Shown here: positions 52,336 to 60,735 of the stretch, piece by piece
Numbering within the stretch: the stretch's first letter is position 1
How the letters are laid out: every line of letters begins with the position of its first letter
Origin: Pseudoalteromonas arctica A 37-1-2
Lineage (GTDB): Bacteria > Pseudomonadota > Gammaproteobacteria > Enterobacterales > Alteromonadaceae
Assembly (NCBI RefSeq): GCF_000238395.3
Contig: NZ_CP011025.1
Location: 248,001 to 312,000 of the forward strand
DNA length: 64,000 bases
Reading direction: 5' to 3'
Notes under the pieces: model-generated
Databases searched by the model: none
What the model saw: the letters and a program-made list of their open reading frames with translations, nothing else
What the model was told of the DNA's origin: nothing
Made by a program: the position numbers and the translations under genes

Positions 52336-54330
52336 ATGACTAATAAAATTAACGACAACCCAATAGCGAACATTATTGATATTCAAACTTTGCAAGAGAG
52401 CGTAGAGGTTGAGTGCAAGCTTGCTGGTGGGCGCGACGGCCATGGCGCAGTGCCTAATGATATGTGGGAAACCTATAGTGCGTTTGCCAATACCCGTGGT
52501 GGCGTAATTTTATTGGGCATTAAAGAAAGAAGAGGCACGTTTACAGTTGAGGGTATAACAAACCCAGCGCCACTAATTAAGAATATTTGGGATATTGTTA
52601 ATAATCCGAATAAAGTGAGTGTTAATTTACTCAGCGAAAGTGACGTGCGCATTGAAATACTGGAAGGCAAATCGATTATTGCGATTACTGTACCACGCGC
52701 CCCGCGCGAAAGCCGCCCTGTATTTATGAATGCGAACCCACTTAATGGCACTTATCAGCGCCGTTACGAGGCCGATCAAAAGTGTTTGCCACCGGCAGTA
52801 AATAAAATGCTGGCAGAGCAAGAGGAAGTGCGCGACAACCGTATTTTAGAGCACTTTACCCTTGACGACATAGACCCCGAGAGCCTGCGCATTTACAGGC
52901 AAATGTTTGTTGATGCCAAGCCACAACACCCTTTTTTAGAATTGAGCGACCAAGAGTTTTTGCGCTCAATACGTGGCTGGCAACAAGACCGCGCAACAGG
53001 TAAAGCGGGTTTAACCCTTGCTGGCTTAGTGATGTTTGGTAAGTGGGATGCTATTCAAGATGCACTACCTAGTTTTGCACTCGATTATCAAGAAAAAGAC
53101 GACAGTACACATCGCTGGATAGATCGAATTTATACTGATGGCTCTTGGTCGGGTAATGCTTTTGATTTTTATCGTAAAGTGTATCGTAAGCTTACGGCAG
53201 ATTTAAAAGTAGGGTTTAGCTTAACCGATGATGGCCAACGACAAGATACCACTCCTGCGCATGAGGCTATTCGTGAAGCACTCGTTAATACACTCGCACA
53301 TGCAGAATTTAATACCGAAAGTAATATTTTAATTGAAAAACACCCTGACTTTATCGGCTTTAGAAACGCAGGGCTAATGCGTATACCTGTGCATGAGGCT
53401 AAAGCGGGGGGTAACAGCCAGTGCCGAAACCCTGCTATTCATCAAATGTTTTTAAATATTGGTTTAAGCGAAAAAGCAGGGTCGGGTATTCCTAAGATAT
53501 ACAGTAATTGTAAAGCGCAAAACTGGCAGCCACCGCATATGTATGAAAAGGACGAGCTAAATCAAACCTTTTTAGAGTTGCGCATGGTTAATATTGTGTC
53601 GCCTGAGCTTGATAAGCGCCTTACAGATACCTTTGGTAGTGGTTATAAAAAGCTGAGCGAGCTTAAACGGACTATTTTGATTACCGCCATTACTGAGTCA
53701 TGGTTTAACCACGAGCGTATTTGTTCGTTGACCTCAGAGCATACAAGAGAAGTGACACTTGCGTTAAGTCAGTTAGTTAATGCAGGATACTTAGAGTCGG
53801 CAGGCCAGCACAGAGGCAAGATATATCACTTAAAAGGGATACAAATCCCTACACCTGATAATGATGCAGGTAAGAGTATTACGTTTGTAGCCTCTCCTAA
53901 GTTAGATCAGCTTTCGCTGTTTGAAGGTCCGGAGTTAAATAGCGAAGGTCCGGACCTAGATACTGAAGGTCCGGAGTTAAGCAATGAAGGTCCGGACCTA
54001 GCTTTAAATACTCCGGACCAAGACAATACAGAAGTAGATACGGTTGCAGCTAATGAGTTATGGAGTTCACTATGGGTTATAGGTGAGCAAGTACGATCTG
54101 CCTCAAGTAGAAAGCAGAAGTCTGAGGTAGAACAAGCAATAATAGCCCTATGTAAAGAAGCACAGCCGCACTGTTTAAGGTTGGGTGATATAGCACAGCT
54201 ATTAGGAATGAAGCCCGACACGCTAAGACGTAACTACTTAAGTAAAATGGTTAAAGAGCAGGTATTGTTTTTGGCATATCCAACAATACCGAATCACCCA
54301 GAACAGGGTTATAAGTTACATAAAGATTAG
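52336..54330 (+). CDS. Schlafen AlbA_2 / GHKL-ATPase-like protein in a type I R-M locus
   Basis: A 664-residue protein. The N-terminal Schlafen AlbA_2 domain (VECKLAGG with E26 and K28, SAFANTRGGVILLGI at 48-62) is followed by a GHKL-type ATP-binding segment (HEAIREALVNTLAHAEFN near 308-325, GSGIPKIY near 384), winged-helix stretches, an acidic EGP repeat linker (about 530-557) and a C-terminal winged helix (LRLGDIAQLLGMKPDTLRRN). Genes of this type often sit inside type I loci; the role is not settled. It lies 6 bases after hsdS and 55 before hsdR. Confidence 0.82.
   Translation: MTNKINDNPIANIIDIQTLQESVEVECKLAGGRDGHGAVPNDMWETYSAFANTRGGVILLGIKERRGTFTVEGITNPAPLIKNIWDIVNNPNKVSVNLLSESDVRIEILEGKSIIAITVPRAPRESRPVFMNANPLNGTYQRRYEADQKCLPPAVNKMLAEQEEVRDNRILEHFTLDDIDPESLRIYRQMFVDAKPQHPFLELSDQEFLRSIRGWQQDRATGKAGLTLAGLVMFGKWDAIQDALPSFALDYQEKDDSTHRWIDRIYTDGSWSGNAFDFYRKVYRKLTADLKVGFSLTDDGQRQDTTPAHEAIREALVNTLAHAEFNTESNILIEKHPDFIGFRNAGLMRIPVHEAKAGGNSQCRNPAIHQMFLNIGLSEKAGSGIPKIYSNCKAQNWQPPHMYEKDELNQTFLELRMVNIVSPELDKRLTDTFGSGYKKLSELKRTILITAITESWFNHERICSLTSEHTREVTLALSQLVNAGYLESAGQHRGKIYHLKGIQIPTPDNDAGKSITFVASPKLDQLSLFEGPELNSEGPDLDTEGPELSNEGPDLALNTPDQDNTEVDTVAANELWSSLWVIGEQVRSASSRKQKSEVEQAIIALCKEAQPHCLRLGDIAQLLGMKPDTLRRNYLSKMVKEQVLFLAYPTIPNHPEQGYKLHKD
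53923..54018 (+). repeat. GGTCCGGA microrepeat in the AlbA_2 gene
   Basis: Four tandem units of about 21 bases (GAAGGTCCGGA plus a variable half) code for EGPEL/EGPDL repeats, and a fifth TCCGGA follows near 54013-54018. Units alternate GGAGTTA and GGACCTA endings. The hexamer TCCGGA is self-complementary, so five short palindromes stand within about 90 bases. Confidence 0.85.
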
Positions 54331-54385
54331 CAATAAAGCTGTGAATGTATTGCATAAGGCTAGCATCAAGGAATTGTAGGTATAA

Positions 54386-57271
54386 ATGAATTATCAAAGT
54401 GAACAACAATTAGAAGATAACTTAATTGCACAGCTTAGCGAGCAAGGCTTTACGCGCGTTATTTTAAAGGATAACGCAGCTCTTGAAGCTAATCTTAAGC
54501 AGCAGCTTGAAAAAGTGAATGGCTGCACGTTAAGCGATACTGAGTTTACGCAAATATTGGGTAAGCTTGGTAAAGGTAATATATTTGCAAAAGCCAAAAC
54601 ACTGCGCGATCAGCTTGATGTAACACTTGATAACGGCGACAGCAGACATTTAACGCTGTTGTGTGATGAGCCGCAGCTAAATAGCTTTCAGGTAGCGCAA
54701 CAAATTACAGTAAAAGGCACATACACTAACCGATACGATGTAACGCTATTGGTTAATGGCTTGCCGCTGGTACAAATAGAGCTAAAACGCCGTGGTATTG
54801 AACTAAAAGAAGCGTTTAACCAAATTAAACGTTATCAAAAGCACTCGTTTCATGCCAACCATGGTTTGTTTAACTATGTGCAGCTGTTTGTAATGTCGAA
54901 TGGGGTTAATAGCCAGTACTTTTCTAACAACAGTGAAATGTCGGCTAAGCAAACCTTTGACTGGACTGATAATGAAAATAATAAAATAAGCCAGTTACAC
55001 GACTTTGCCGAAGCATTTTTAACGCCTTCGCACTTAACGCATATGCTCACCAAGTATATTGTACTTAATGAAACAGGTAAGTACTTAATGGTGCTTAGGC
55101 CGTATCAGTTTTATGCAGTAGAAGCGATTGTAGAGCAAGTTAAAACTACAACCGACAATGGCTATATTTGGCATACAACGGGCTCGGGTAAAACGTTAAC
55201 CTCATTTAAAGCAGCGCAAATTATGACCTCGCTGAGTGAGGTTGATAAAGTAGTATTTGTGGTAGACCGTAAAGATCTAGATTACCAAACAGCGCTTGAG
55301 TTTAATGCGTTTGTAAAAGGCTCAGTAGACAGCACCGACAACACCAGTATGTTGTTCCACCAGCTGTTAGACAAGCCAATGAAGGGTAGAAAAGTCAACC
55401 AAAGCCGTAATACTAAGCTGGTGGTCACAACGCTGCAAAAGCTTAATAACGTGGTGACTAAGCAGCGCTATTTGAAAGAAATGCAAAGCCTACAAGATAA
55501 GCGCATTGTGTTTATATTTGACGAGTGCCACCGCAGCCAATTTGGTGATACACATAAAAACATTACCGAGTTTTTTAATAACGCGCAGTTGTTTGGTTTT
55601 ACGGGTACGCCTATATTTGCCGACAACGCCGTTGCTAAAAACTCAGTGAAACGCACCACTAAAGATTTATTTGGTGAATGCTTACATCCTTATGTAATTG
55701 TGGATGCAATACGCGACGCTAATGTGCTTAAGTTTGCTATTGAGTACGTTGGGCGTTATCAGTACAAAGATGGCTCTAACAATAACCTAGATATTGAAGT
55801 TGAAGATATCGACACCAAAGAGCTTTTAACTTCGCCTGCGCGCTTAGATAAAATAACCGATTACATTATTGCCCAGCATAACCGCAAAACGCATAGCCGC
55901 GAATATAACGCCATGTTTTGTGTATCAAGCGTTGCTGAGCTTATTCAGTACTATGAGTTGTTTGCGAGCAAAAAAACACAGGGCAAACATAACCTTAAAA
56001 TTGCCACCATATTTAGCTACGAGGCCAATGAAGAGGAAGAGTACGAATTAGGTAATGATGATGCGCAAATTAAAGAAATATCAGCCAAGTATTTAAACGA
56101 AGGGCAAACCGTTAAGCTGCATAGCCGCGATAAGTTAGACTCATTTATTAACGACTACAACACAATGTTTGGTACAAGCTACTCCACCAAAGACAGTAAG
56201 TTATTTGAAGACTATTACAAAAATATATCTAAGCGTGTTAAAGCCAAAGAGATTGATATATTGCTGGTGGTGAATATGTTTTTAACAGGCTTTGATGCTC
56301 CTAAACTCAATACTTTATATGTCGATAAAAACCTTAAGTACCACGGCTTAGTACAGGCGTTTTCGCGCACTAACCGTCTATTGGGCGAGACTAAATCGCA
56401 CGGTAATATAGTGTGCTTCAGAAACCTTAAAAAAGCTGCTGACACTGCCTTCACGCTATTTTCGAACAAGCAGCCTAAAGAATACATAGAAACCCCTTCG
56501 TATAATGAGCTGCTTACTGATTTCAACAGCGCCTACGAAGCGCTAATGGCAATTACGCCTACCGTTGACTCAGTTGATGCTTTACCTGACGAAGAGGCTC
56601 AGGCGCTGTTTGTTAGGCAGTTTCGCGAGCTTATGCGCTTAAAGAACATGTTAAGTAACTTTGCTGATTTTGATATGGACTCAACCTCCATGGGCGAGCA
56701 AGAGTTTCAGGATTATACGAGTAAGTATGCCGACCTTGGCAGGCAGCTACGTGAGAACTCAAGTAAAGAAAAAGTATCGGTTTTAGATGACGTTGATTTT
56801 GAACTAGAGCTACTACACAGCGATATAGTAAACGTAACCTATATTTTGCAGTTATTACGTGAGTTACATGGTGAGGAAAGTACCGACGAAAAAGCCCGTA
56901 AACGCCAAGTAATAGCAAACTTAATAGCCACAGACCCAACCTTATTAAGTAAAAAAGCACTAATAGATAAGTTTATGGACGAGCACTTACAAGGCATACC
57001 CGCCAGCGCTGACGTTGATGAAGAGTTTGAGCTTTATTGGGAAAAAGAAAAGCGTCTAGAACTTGAGAGGTTCGCCCAAGAACAAAAGCTAAACCAAGCA
57101 CGCTTAGAAAAGTTAGTAACTCGCTATGAGCTAAGTGACGAAATGCCACTAAGGGATGACTTTGCTGAGGTACTCGAAACCAAACCCAGCTTATTACAAC
57201 GCAAAAAAGTATTGCCTATTATTACCGATAAATTTAAACGTTTTGTAGATACGTTTATGACAGGGTTTTAA
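54386..57271 (+). CDS. hsdR: type I restriction enzyme subunit R
   Basis: The motor and nuclease subunit of the type I complex. The 961-residue protein has an N-terminal PD-(D/E)XK nuclease (D118 then E132-L-K134 in VQIELKRR), Walker A TTGSGKT (264-270), DECH (379-382), GFTGTP (404-409) and a second RecA-like domain with FLTGFDAPKLNTLYVDK. It is shorter than EcoKI HsdR but normal for its branch. It is the last gene of the plus-strand operon and faces the mobility module. Confidence 0.95.
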   Translation: MNYQSEQQLEDNLIAQLSEQGFTRVILKDNAALEANLKQQLEKVNGCTLSDTEFTQILGKLGKGNIFAKAKTLRDQLDVTLDNGDSRHLTLLCDEPQLNSFQVAQQITVKGTYTNRYDVTLLVNGLPLVQIELKRRGIELKEAFNQIKRYQKHSFHANHGLFNYVQLFVMSNGVNSQYFSNNSEMSAKQTFDWTDNENNKISQLHDFAEAFLTPSHLTHMLTKYIVLNETGKYLMVLRPYQFYAVEAIVEQVKTTTDNGYIWHTTGSGKTLTSFKAAQIMTSLSEVDKVVFVVDRKDLDYQTALEFNAFVKGSVDSTDNTSMLFHQLLDKPMKGRKVNQSRNTKLVVTTLQKLNNVVTKQRYLKEMQSLQDKRIVFIFDECHRSQFGDTHKNITEFFNNAQLFGFTGTPIFADNAVAKNSVKRTTKDLFGECLHPYVIVDAIRDANVLKFAIEYVGRYQYKDGSNNNLDIEVEDIDTKELLTSPARLDKITDYIIAQHNRKTHSREYNAMFCVSSVAELIQYYELFASKKTQGKHNLKIATIFSYEANEEEEYELGNDDAQIKEISAKYLNEGQTVKLHSRDKLDSFINDYNTMFGTSYSTKDSKLFEDYYKNISKRVKAKEIDILLVVNMFLTGFDAPKLNTLYVDKNLKYHGLVQAFSRTNRLLGETKSHGNIVCFRNLKKAADTAFTLFSNKQPKEYIETPSYNELLTDFNSAYEALMAITPTVDSVDALPDEEAQALFVRQFRELMRLKNMLSNFADFDMDSTSMGEQEFQDYTSKYADLGRQLRENSSKEKVSVLDDVDFELELLHSDIVNVTYILQLLRELHGEESTDEKARKRQVIANLIATDPTLLSKKALIDKFMDEHLQGIPASADVDEEFELYWEKEKRLELERFAQEQKLNQARLEKLVTRYELSDEMPLRDDFAEVLETKPSLLQRKKVLPIITDKFKRFVDTFMTGF

Positions 57272-57297
57272 AGGACTGTAGTAGTGTTTTGTGTAAA

Positions 57298-57627
57298 CCG
57301 TCAACGGTTGACGGGTCAATTCTCCACACAACAAATTTAATTTATTACAAACTCAAAAAATGTGACGATAAATGGGGGGTAACGTTACCCCCTGTATATT
57401 ACCGTCAACGGTTGACGGATCAATTATCCACATAACAAATTTACTTTAATTTATTACCAACTCAAAAAATGTGGCGATAAAGGGGGGTAACGTTACCCCC
57501 TGTATATTACCGTCAACGGTTGACGGCCTCATTTTTAACATAAATAGTTTGCTATAGGCTTCATTTGAATCCTTCTATAGGGGGTGCAACGTTGCACCCC
57601 CTATAGATTACCGTCAACGGTTGGCGT
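57298..57627. repeat. array of alternating palindromes between hsdR and the mobility module
   Basis: Palindrome A, CCGTCAAC-G-GTTGACGG, occurs at 57298-57314, 57402-57418 and 57510-57526, with an imperfect copy at 57611-57627. Palindrome B, GGGGGTAACGTTACCCCC (perfect, 18 bases), occurs at 57375-57392 and 57483-57500. A related 32-base perfect palindrome with the core GGTGCAACGTTGCACC is at 57575-57606. A and B alternate with a period near 104-108 bases, and the spacers (AACAAATTTA, ACTCAAAAAATGTG) also repeat. No coding sequence. Confidence 0.95.
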
Positions 57628-57631
57628 CCTG

Positions 57632-58174
57632 CTACCAATTAAACTTAAAGGCTTTATTAATAAGTAGAAACTGCTTTCTTGCTTCACTCATACGTTGGTG
57701 GAAATAGGGAGCTTTTACTACTTTTGTGTGAATATGAAAATGGAGGTGTTGACTATCAATATCTTTGTAATGTGCATCAAGTGCCGATTGGATAATGATA
57801 AAGCTATCCGCGCCATAGTACTCAAGAACGCGATATTTAAAGCATTCTAATGCAACCCTGTGCTGCGCTATTAATGCATTTAACTCGCTGCTATCTGTAT
57901 TGTTGAGTTTAGCCATATCGAACAACTGGAGATATGCTTCGATAGAGTATTCACTTAACTCTGGATCATAGCCTTGTATGACGTTCCAACCAGCTCCATT
58001 TTTGATAGGGTTAGTACGTACGGCAAGTTTGCCTTCAATCGTTTTTGCGCCTGTAGAGCGACCACCATGCAATTTACATCGACCATTACGCTTGTTGCCT
58101 AAGCGCTTACAGGGATTACCTGAACGTGTTTTAGCGCCACACTTGGGTAGACTTTCTAAATCAAACTTACTCAT
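57632..58174 (-). CDS. HGGxSTG domain protein
   Basis: A 180-residue protein. Its basic N-terminus holds a probable zinc ribbon: C12-GAKTRSGNPC22, then RC33-KLHGGRSTG (H36, G37, G38). This is the HGGxSTG signature seen in proteins of phages and integrative elements, without an established role; the rest is helical and unrecognised. It is the last gene of the minus-strand mobility module and faces hsdR across the palindrome array, whose last copy lies 5 bases beyond its stop codon. Confidence 0.75.
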   Translation of the reverse strand: MSKFDLESLPKCGAKTRSGNPCKRLGNKRNGRCKLHGGRSTGAKTIEGKLAVRTNPIKNGAGWNVIQGYDPELSEYSIEAYLQLFDMAKLNNTDSSELNALIAQHRVALECFKYRVLEYYGADSFIIIQSALDAHYKDIDSQHLHFHIHTKVVKAPYFHQRMSEARKQFLLINKAFKFNW

Positions 58175-58325
58175 TTTTTGCCTTTTTATGATCGATCATG
58201 TTCGGTGAAATTTCGGTTCATAGGGTTTGTTTTTTGAAAATTTATTTTCTTTAAAGTTTTTAAAATCGAATATTTATATGCTTACCACCATGGGGTGAAT
58301 ATATAAATCAAAGGGTTATATTAAT

Positions 58326-59231
58326 TTAATGCCACGTAAAGCGATCACTAAATAGAGGTTTATGTTGTCTGTTCGCGTAAGGTGATCGATCACCTTGCAT
58401 GTGTATGTTTCGGTTCATAGAGTGCTGCAAAGGTACTTGATCGTTATTAACTTGATTAGGGTGATCGCTGTACTGTAATGAGCGATGAAGTTTAGATTGT
58501 ATTAGCTGTGTACTGCTTATACCTGATAGCCTTTTTAGTAACTTGATACCACCAGCCTCTGAGTTATCTTGCTTTATTAGAGCCGCTTCTTTATTTCCCT
58601 GATATGTAATAGCTGGATTCACGAGCATAATATCGTTAAAGCATCTATCAACGTGCTCTGTTGAGTATTCAAGTTTACTAAATAAGTAGCTATGAGCCTT
58701 AATGTTAGCTTCTTTCGTGGCACGTTTAGTAAAATAGCTTAAGCGGTATAGAGCTGGTTCTATAGTAAGTTTATTACCCCTTTGCATTAGGTAGTATGGG
58801 TGGCTAACTAATGAGGCCGAACCTAAGCCATCAGATTCCCAAGCATGCTTTAATTGGTAGGTTAGCTTACTACTATGCTTTATTTTATGCCCACTTAGTA
58901 ACACAGCTAAGTGATAATGATGATTTGAAGATGTATTTCTCTCTCTAGCGCATATATAACTTACTTTGCAGTTATATTGTTTTGTAAGTATCGACAACTG
59001 TTTTTTAATAAACTTTAAGAACATCTGATTATTAATAGAATAAGATTTAGTACTTAAGTCTATTCTTGCTACGAGTACTTTAGAGTAGTGAGAAAGCATA
59101 CATTCACAATGCTTAAACACTTTAGTTAACGCTTTTAGATCTTGCCCTTTTGTCTTTGGTTTAAATACTCTGTAGCTATGGTCTTTGTATATAAAGTTTA
59201 CTGAGTTAGTTGTTGATATTTTAAAGGTCAT
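58326..59231 (-). CDS. YagK/YfjJ (inovirus Gp2)-like protein
   Basis: A 301-residue protein with the layout of the YagK/YfjJ C-terminal or inovirus-type Gp2 family found in P4-like islands. R56-I-D58 in KVLVARIDLS is followed by a conserved aromatic stretch, then HHYHLAVLLSG (H104, H105, H107), a HUH-like strand, and a HAWESDGLG segment. Such proteins are suspected replication initiators. The C-terminal 80 residues look divergent and lack recognisable motifs. AT-rich with many rare codons. Confidence 0.72.
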   Translation of the reverse strand: MTFKISTTNSVNFIYKDHSYRVFKPKTKGQDLKALTKVFKHCECMLSHYSKVLVARIDLSTKSYSINNQMFLKFIKKQLSILTKQYNCKVSYICARERNTSSNHHYHLAVLLSGHKIKHSSKLTYQLKHAWESDGLGSASLVSHPYYLMQRGNKLTIEPALYRLSYFTKRATKEANIKAHSYLFSKLEYSTEHVDRCFNDIMLVNPAITYQGNKEAALIKQDNSEAGGIKLLKRLSGISSTQLIQSKLHRSLQYSDHPNQVNNDQVPLQHSMNRNIHMQGDRSPYANRQHKPLFSDRFTWH

Positions 59232-59415
59232 TGTTATATCTATTTGCTTTAGTTATTAATTGGTATCTTTTTTATATTATTTAATATCCGCTATTAGTGG
59301 ATAGGCGCTTTACAGATAAAAGCCCTTTTAAAATAATAACTAAGATATATTTTTAGCTTGTTGAATAGCGTGTTTTTACTGATCATTTTGTTTCAAAGTG
59401 TGTCATCAGTAGGCC
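59232..59415. other. AT-rich spacer
   Basis: A gene-free 184 bases between the Gp2-like gene and the AlpA terminator. A promoter for the Gp2-like gene is expected here; none stands out. Confidence 0.3.
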
Positions 59416-59444
59416 AAAAAAAAGCAGTTTATTTACCTGCTTTT
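59416..59444 (-). terminator. Rho-independent terminator of the integrase-AlpA transcript
   Basis: Minus-strand AAAAGCAG / CTGCTTTT stem followed by more T (T-run 59416-59423). The left arm lies inside the last codons of the second AlpA gene, and its stop codon is in the loop. Confidence 0.75.
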
Positions 59445-59656
59445 GTGTGTTTTTTGGCTAGCCAATTTTTATAATCTTGAAAATGCCACATGGACCGCCC
59501 ATTTATTACATGAGCTGGTGGGGGGAAATGGCCAGCCTTTATCCATCTTCCAAGTGTTGACCTACTGATGTTAAGAAGCTTTTGCAATTCAGGCTTTTTA
59601 ATCATTCGAGCATCGTCAATATACATAGCAAGATCTGGTAGCTTTTTCTCGTTCAT
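59429..59656 (-). CDS. AlpA-family transcriptional regulator 2
   Basis: A 75-residue excisionase-like winged-helix protein. MIKKPELQKLLNISRSTLGR, then WIKAGHFPPPAHVINGRSMW is the AlpA pattern. I place the start at ATG 59654-59656, which has GGAGCG upstream and overlaps the stop codon of the preceding AlpA-like gene by 4 bases (ATGA). A longer frame starting at 59725 runs through that gene and lacks support. AlpA proteins turn on integrase or act in excision. Confidence 0.85.
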   Translation of the reverse strand: MNEKKLPDLAMYIDDARMIKKPELQKLLNISRSTLGRWIKAGHFPPPAHVINGRSMWHFQDYKNWLAKKHTKAGK

Positions 59657-59886
59657 TGAGTTCGCTCCATATTTATTACTTCGCGAGATTTTACAAAGTC
59701 TAAAAGCTCGCTTAATAACCAACAAACTCTGTCGCTATCGGCATGAAGTTTTCTTCTTTTCGGAAAGAGGCCTTTTTTTTCTAAAGCCCAAGCGCTGGTT
59801 CGAGAGACAGCCGTTATTTTGGCTCTTTCTGCTTCTCTGACTAGGCGGTCAGTAAATTGCGTTGTTGGTGTTGTTAGCTGGCTCAA
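59653..59886 (-). CDS. AlpA-like regulator 1 (TTG start)
   Basis: A 77-residue MerR/AlpA-like helix-turn-helix protein: RLVREAERAKITAVSRTSAW, then LEKKGLFPKRRKLHADSDRV, which aligns with the AlpA pattern though the wing is less typical. It starts at TTG 59884-59886 with GGAGA 8 bases upstream; no ATG fits. It is translationally coupled to the second AlpA gene through ATGA, so the pair may form a heterodimer or two-step switch. Confidence 0.75.
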   Translation of the reverse strand: MSQLTTPTTQFTDRLVREAERAKITAVSRTSAWALEKKGLFPKRRKLHADSDRVCWLLSELLDFVKSREVINMERTQ

Positions 59887-59982
59887 ATTGGTTTCTCCGG
59901 TTCATCATTGTTGATGGGAGAATATTATTGATCTGCGTATAGGTTAATAAGCCCTTAGCTTGATAAGGGCTTATTAAAGATT

Positions 59983-60735
59983 TTAACATTTTGATTTTAA
60001 GTGAATTTTATCTTTATAGTTAGTTTTCACCCATTCCTCAACTTCCTTAAGGGATGGAGCAGAATTAGACTTTCGACCTTTTTTAGCGGTAGAGCCATAC
60101 GCATCGTTAATATATGTTTTAATCGTTTTATGTGAAGGAGGAGAAATAGTATTTATAGAAAATAGAGCATCAATTGCCGTTGCTAAATTCGCTCTACTAC
60201 ATTTAGACATATGCGTGTGTAGTTTTATGTCACTGACTATTACATTGATAAGATCAATAAAAGGCTGATACTTTTTAGGTGAGGACTCACCTGCTATTGT
60301 TCGGTCTTTAGAATGCTTTTCTGTGGCTCTTAAGGCATATAAATGTTCTACAAAGTCATTATGCTCTTGCACTCGTGAGCCAAGCGTAAACATTTCATGC
60401 ATTAGTTTATTAAGCCAAAACTTGTAATCTACGTTAGACTTGTCTGGAAGCGCTCTTAGAGTGTCCTCCACCAGCATCGCTTTACGTTTAATTGCTTCTT
60501 TCTCCAATAACATAATATCTTGGCCAAACTCATCTTTTGGTAAGTTATTTATAGAGGATATTATTAAATTGGGCTTCTCAATACCTACAGGTGAAGCTAT
60601 TTCTTCTAACTGAGCATAATTAATATCATCCTCATCAATCTCTCCAAGCTCTTGAACATGTACCAAAAATGGCTGTGATTGAATTTTTAAACCTTCTCGC
60701 GGTGTACATTTTGGAAATAATTCAAATTTATTCAT
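59983..60735 (-). CDS. hypothetical protein coupled to the integrase
   Basis: A 250-residue soluble protein I do not recognise. It overlaps the integrase 3' end by 8 bases, so translation is coupled. The N-terminal 100 residues are acidic, the middle helical (VDYKFWLNKLMHEMFTLGSR), and the C-terminus basic with KTYINDAYGSTAKKGRKSNS, which may contact DNA. Position directly after the integrase suggests an accessory part in recombination or regulation; that is inference. Confidence 0.65.
   Translation of the reverse strand: MNKFELFPKCTPREGLKIQSQPFLVHVQELGEIDEDDINYAQLEEIASPVGIEKPNLIISSINNLPKDEFGQDIMLLEKEAIKRKAMLVEDTLRALPDKSNVDYKFWLNKLMHEMFTLGSRVQEHNDFVEHLYALRATEKHSKDRTIAGESSPKKYQPFIDLINVIVSDIKLHTHMSKCSRANLATAIDALFSINTISPPSHKTIKTYINDAYGSTAKKGRKSNSAPSLKEVEEWVKTNYKDKIHLKSKC

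Noticed and set aside
57298..57627. Palindrome array read as a CRISPR array
   Set aside because: Repeats are full palindromes of 17-32 bases at spacing near 105 bases, the spacers are themselves repeated, and no cas gene is nearby.
59657..59725. Extended N-terminus of the second AlpA gene
   Set aside because: The extra 23 codons run through the preceding AlpA-like gene in another frame, while ATG 59656 has a good ribosome site and an ATGA overlap.
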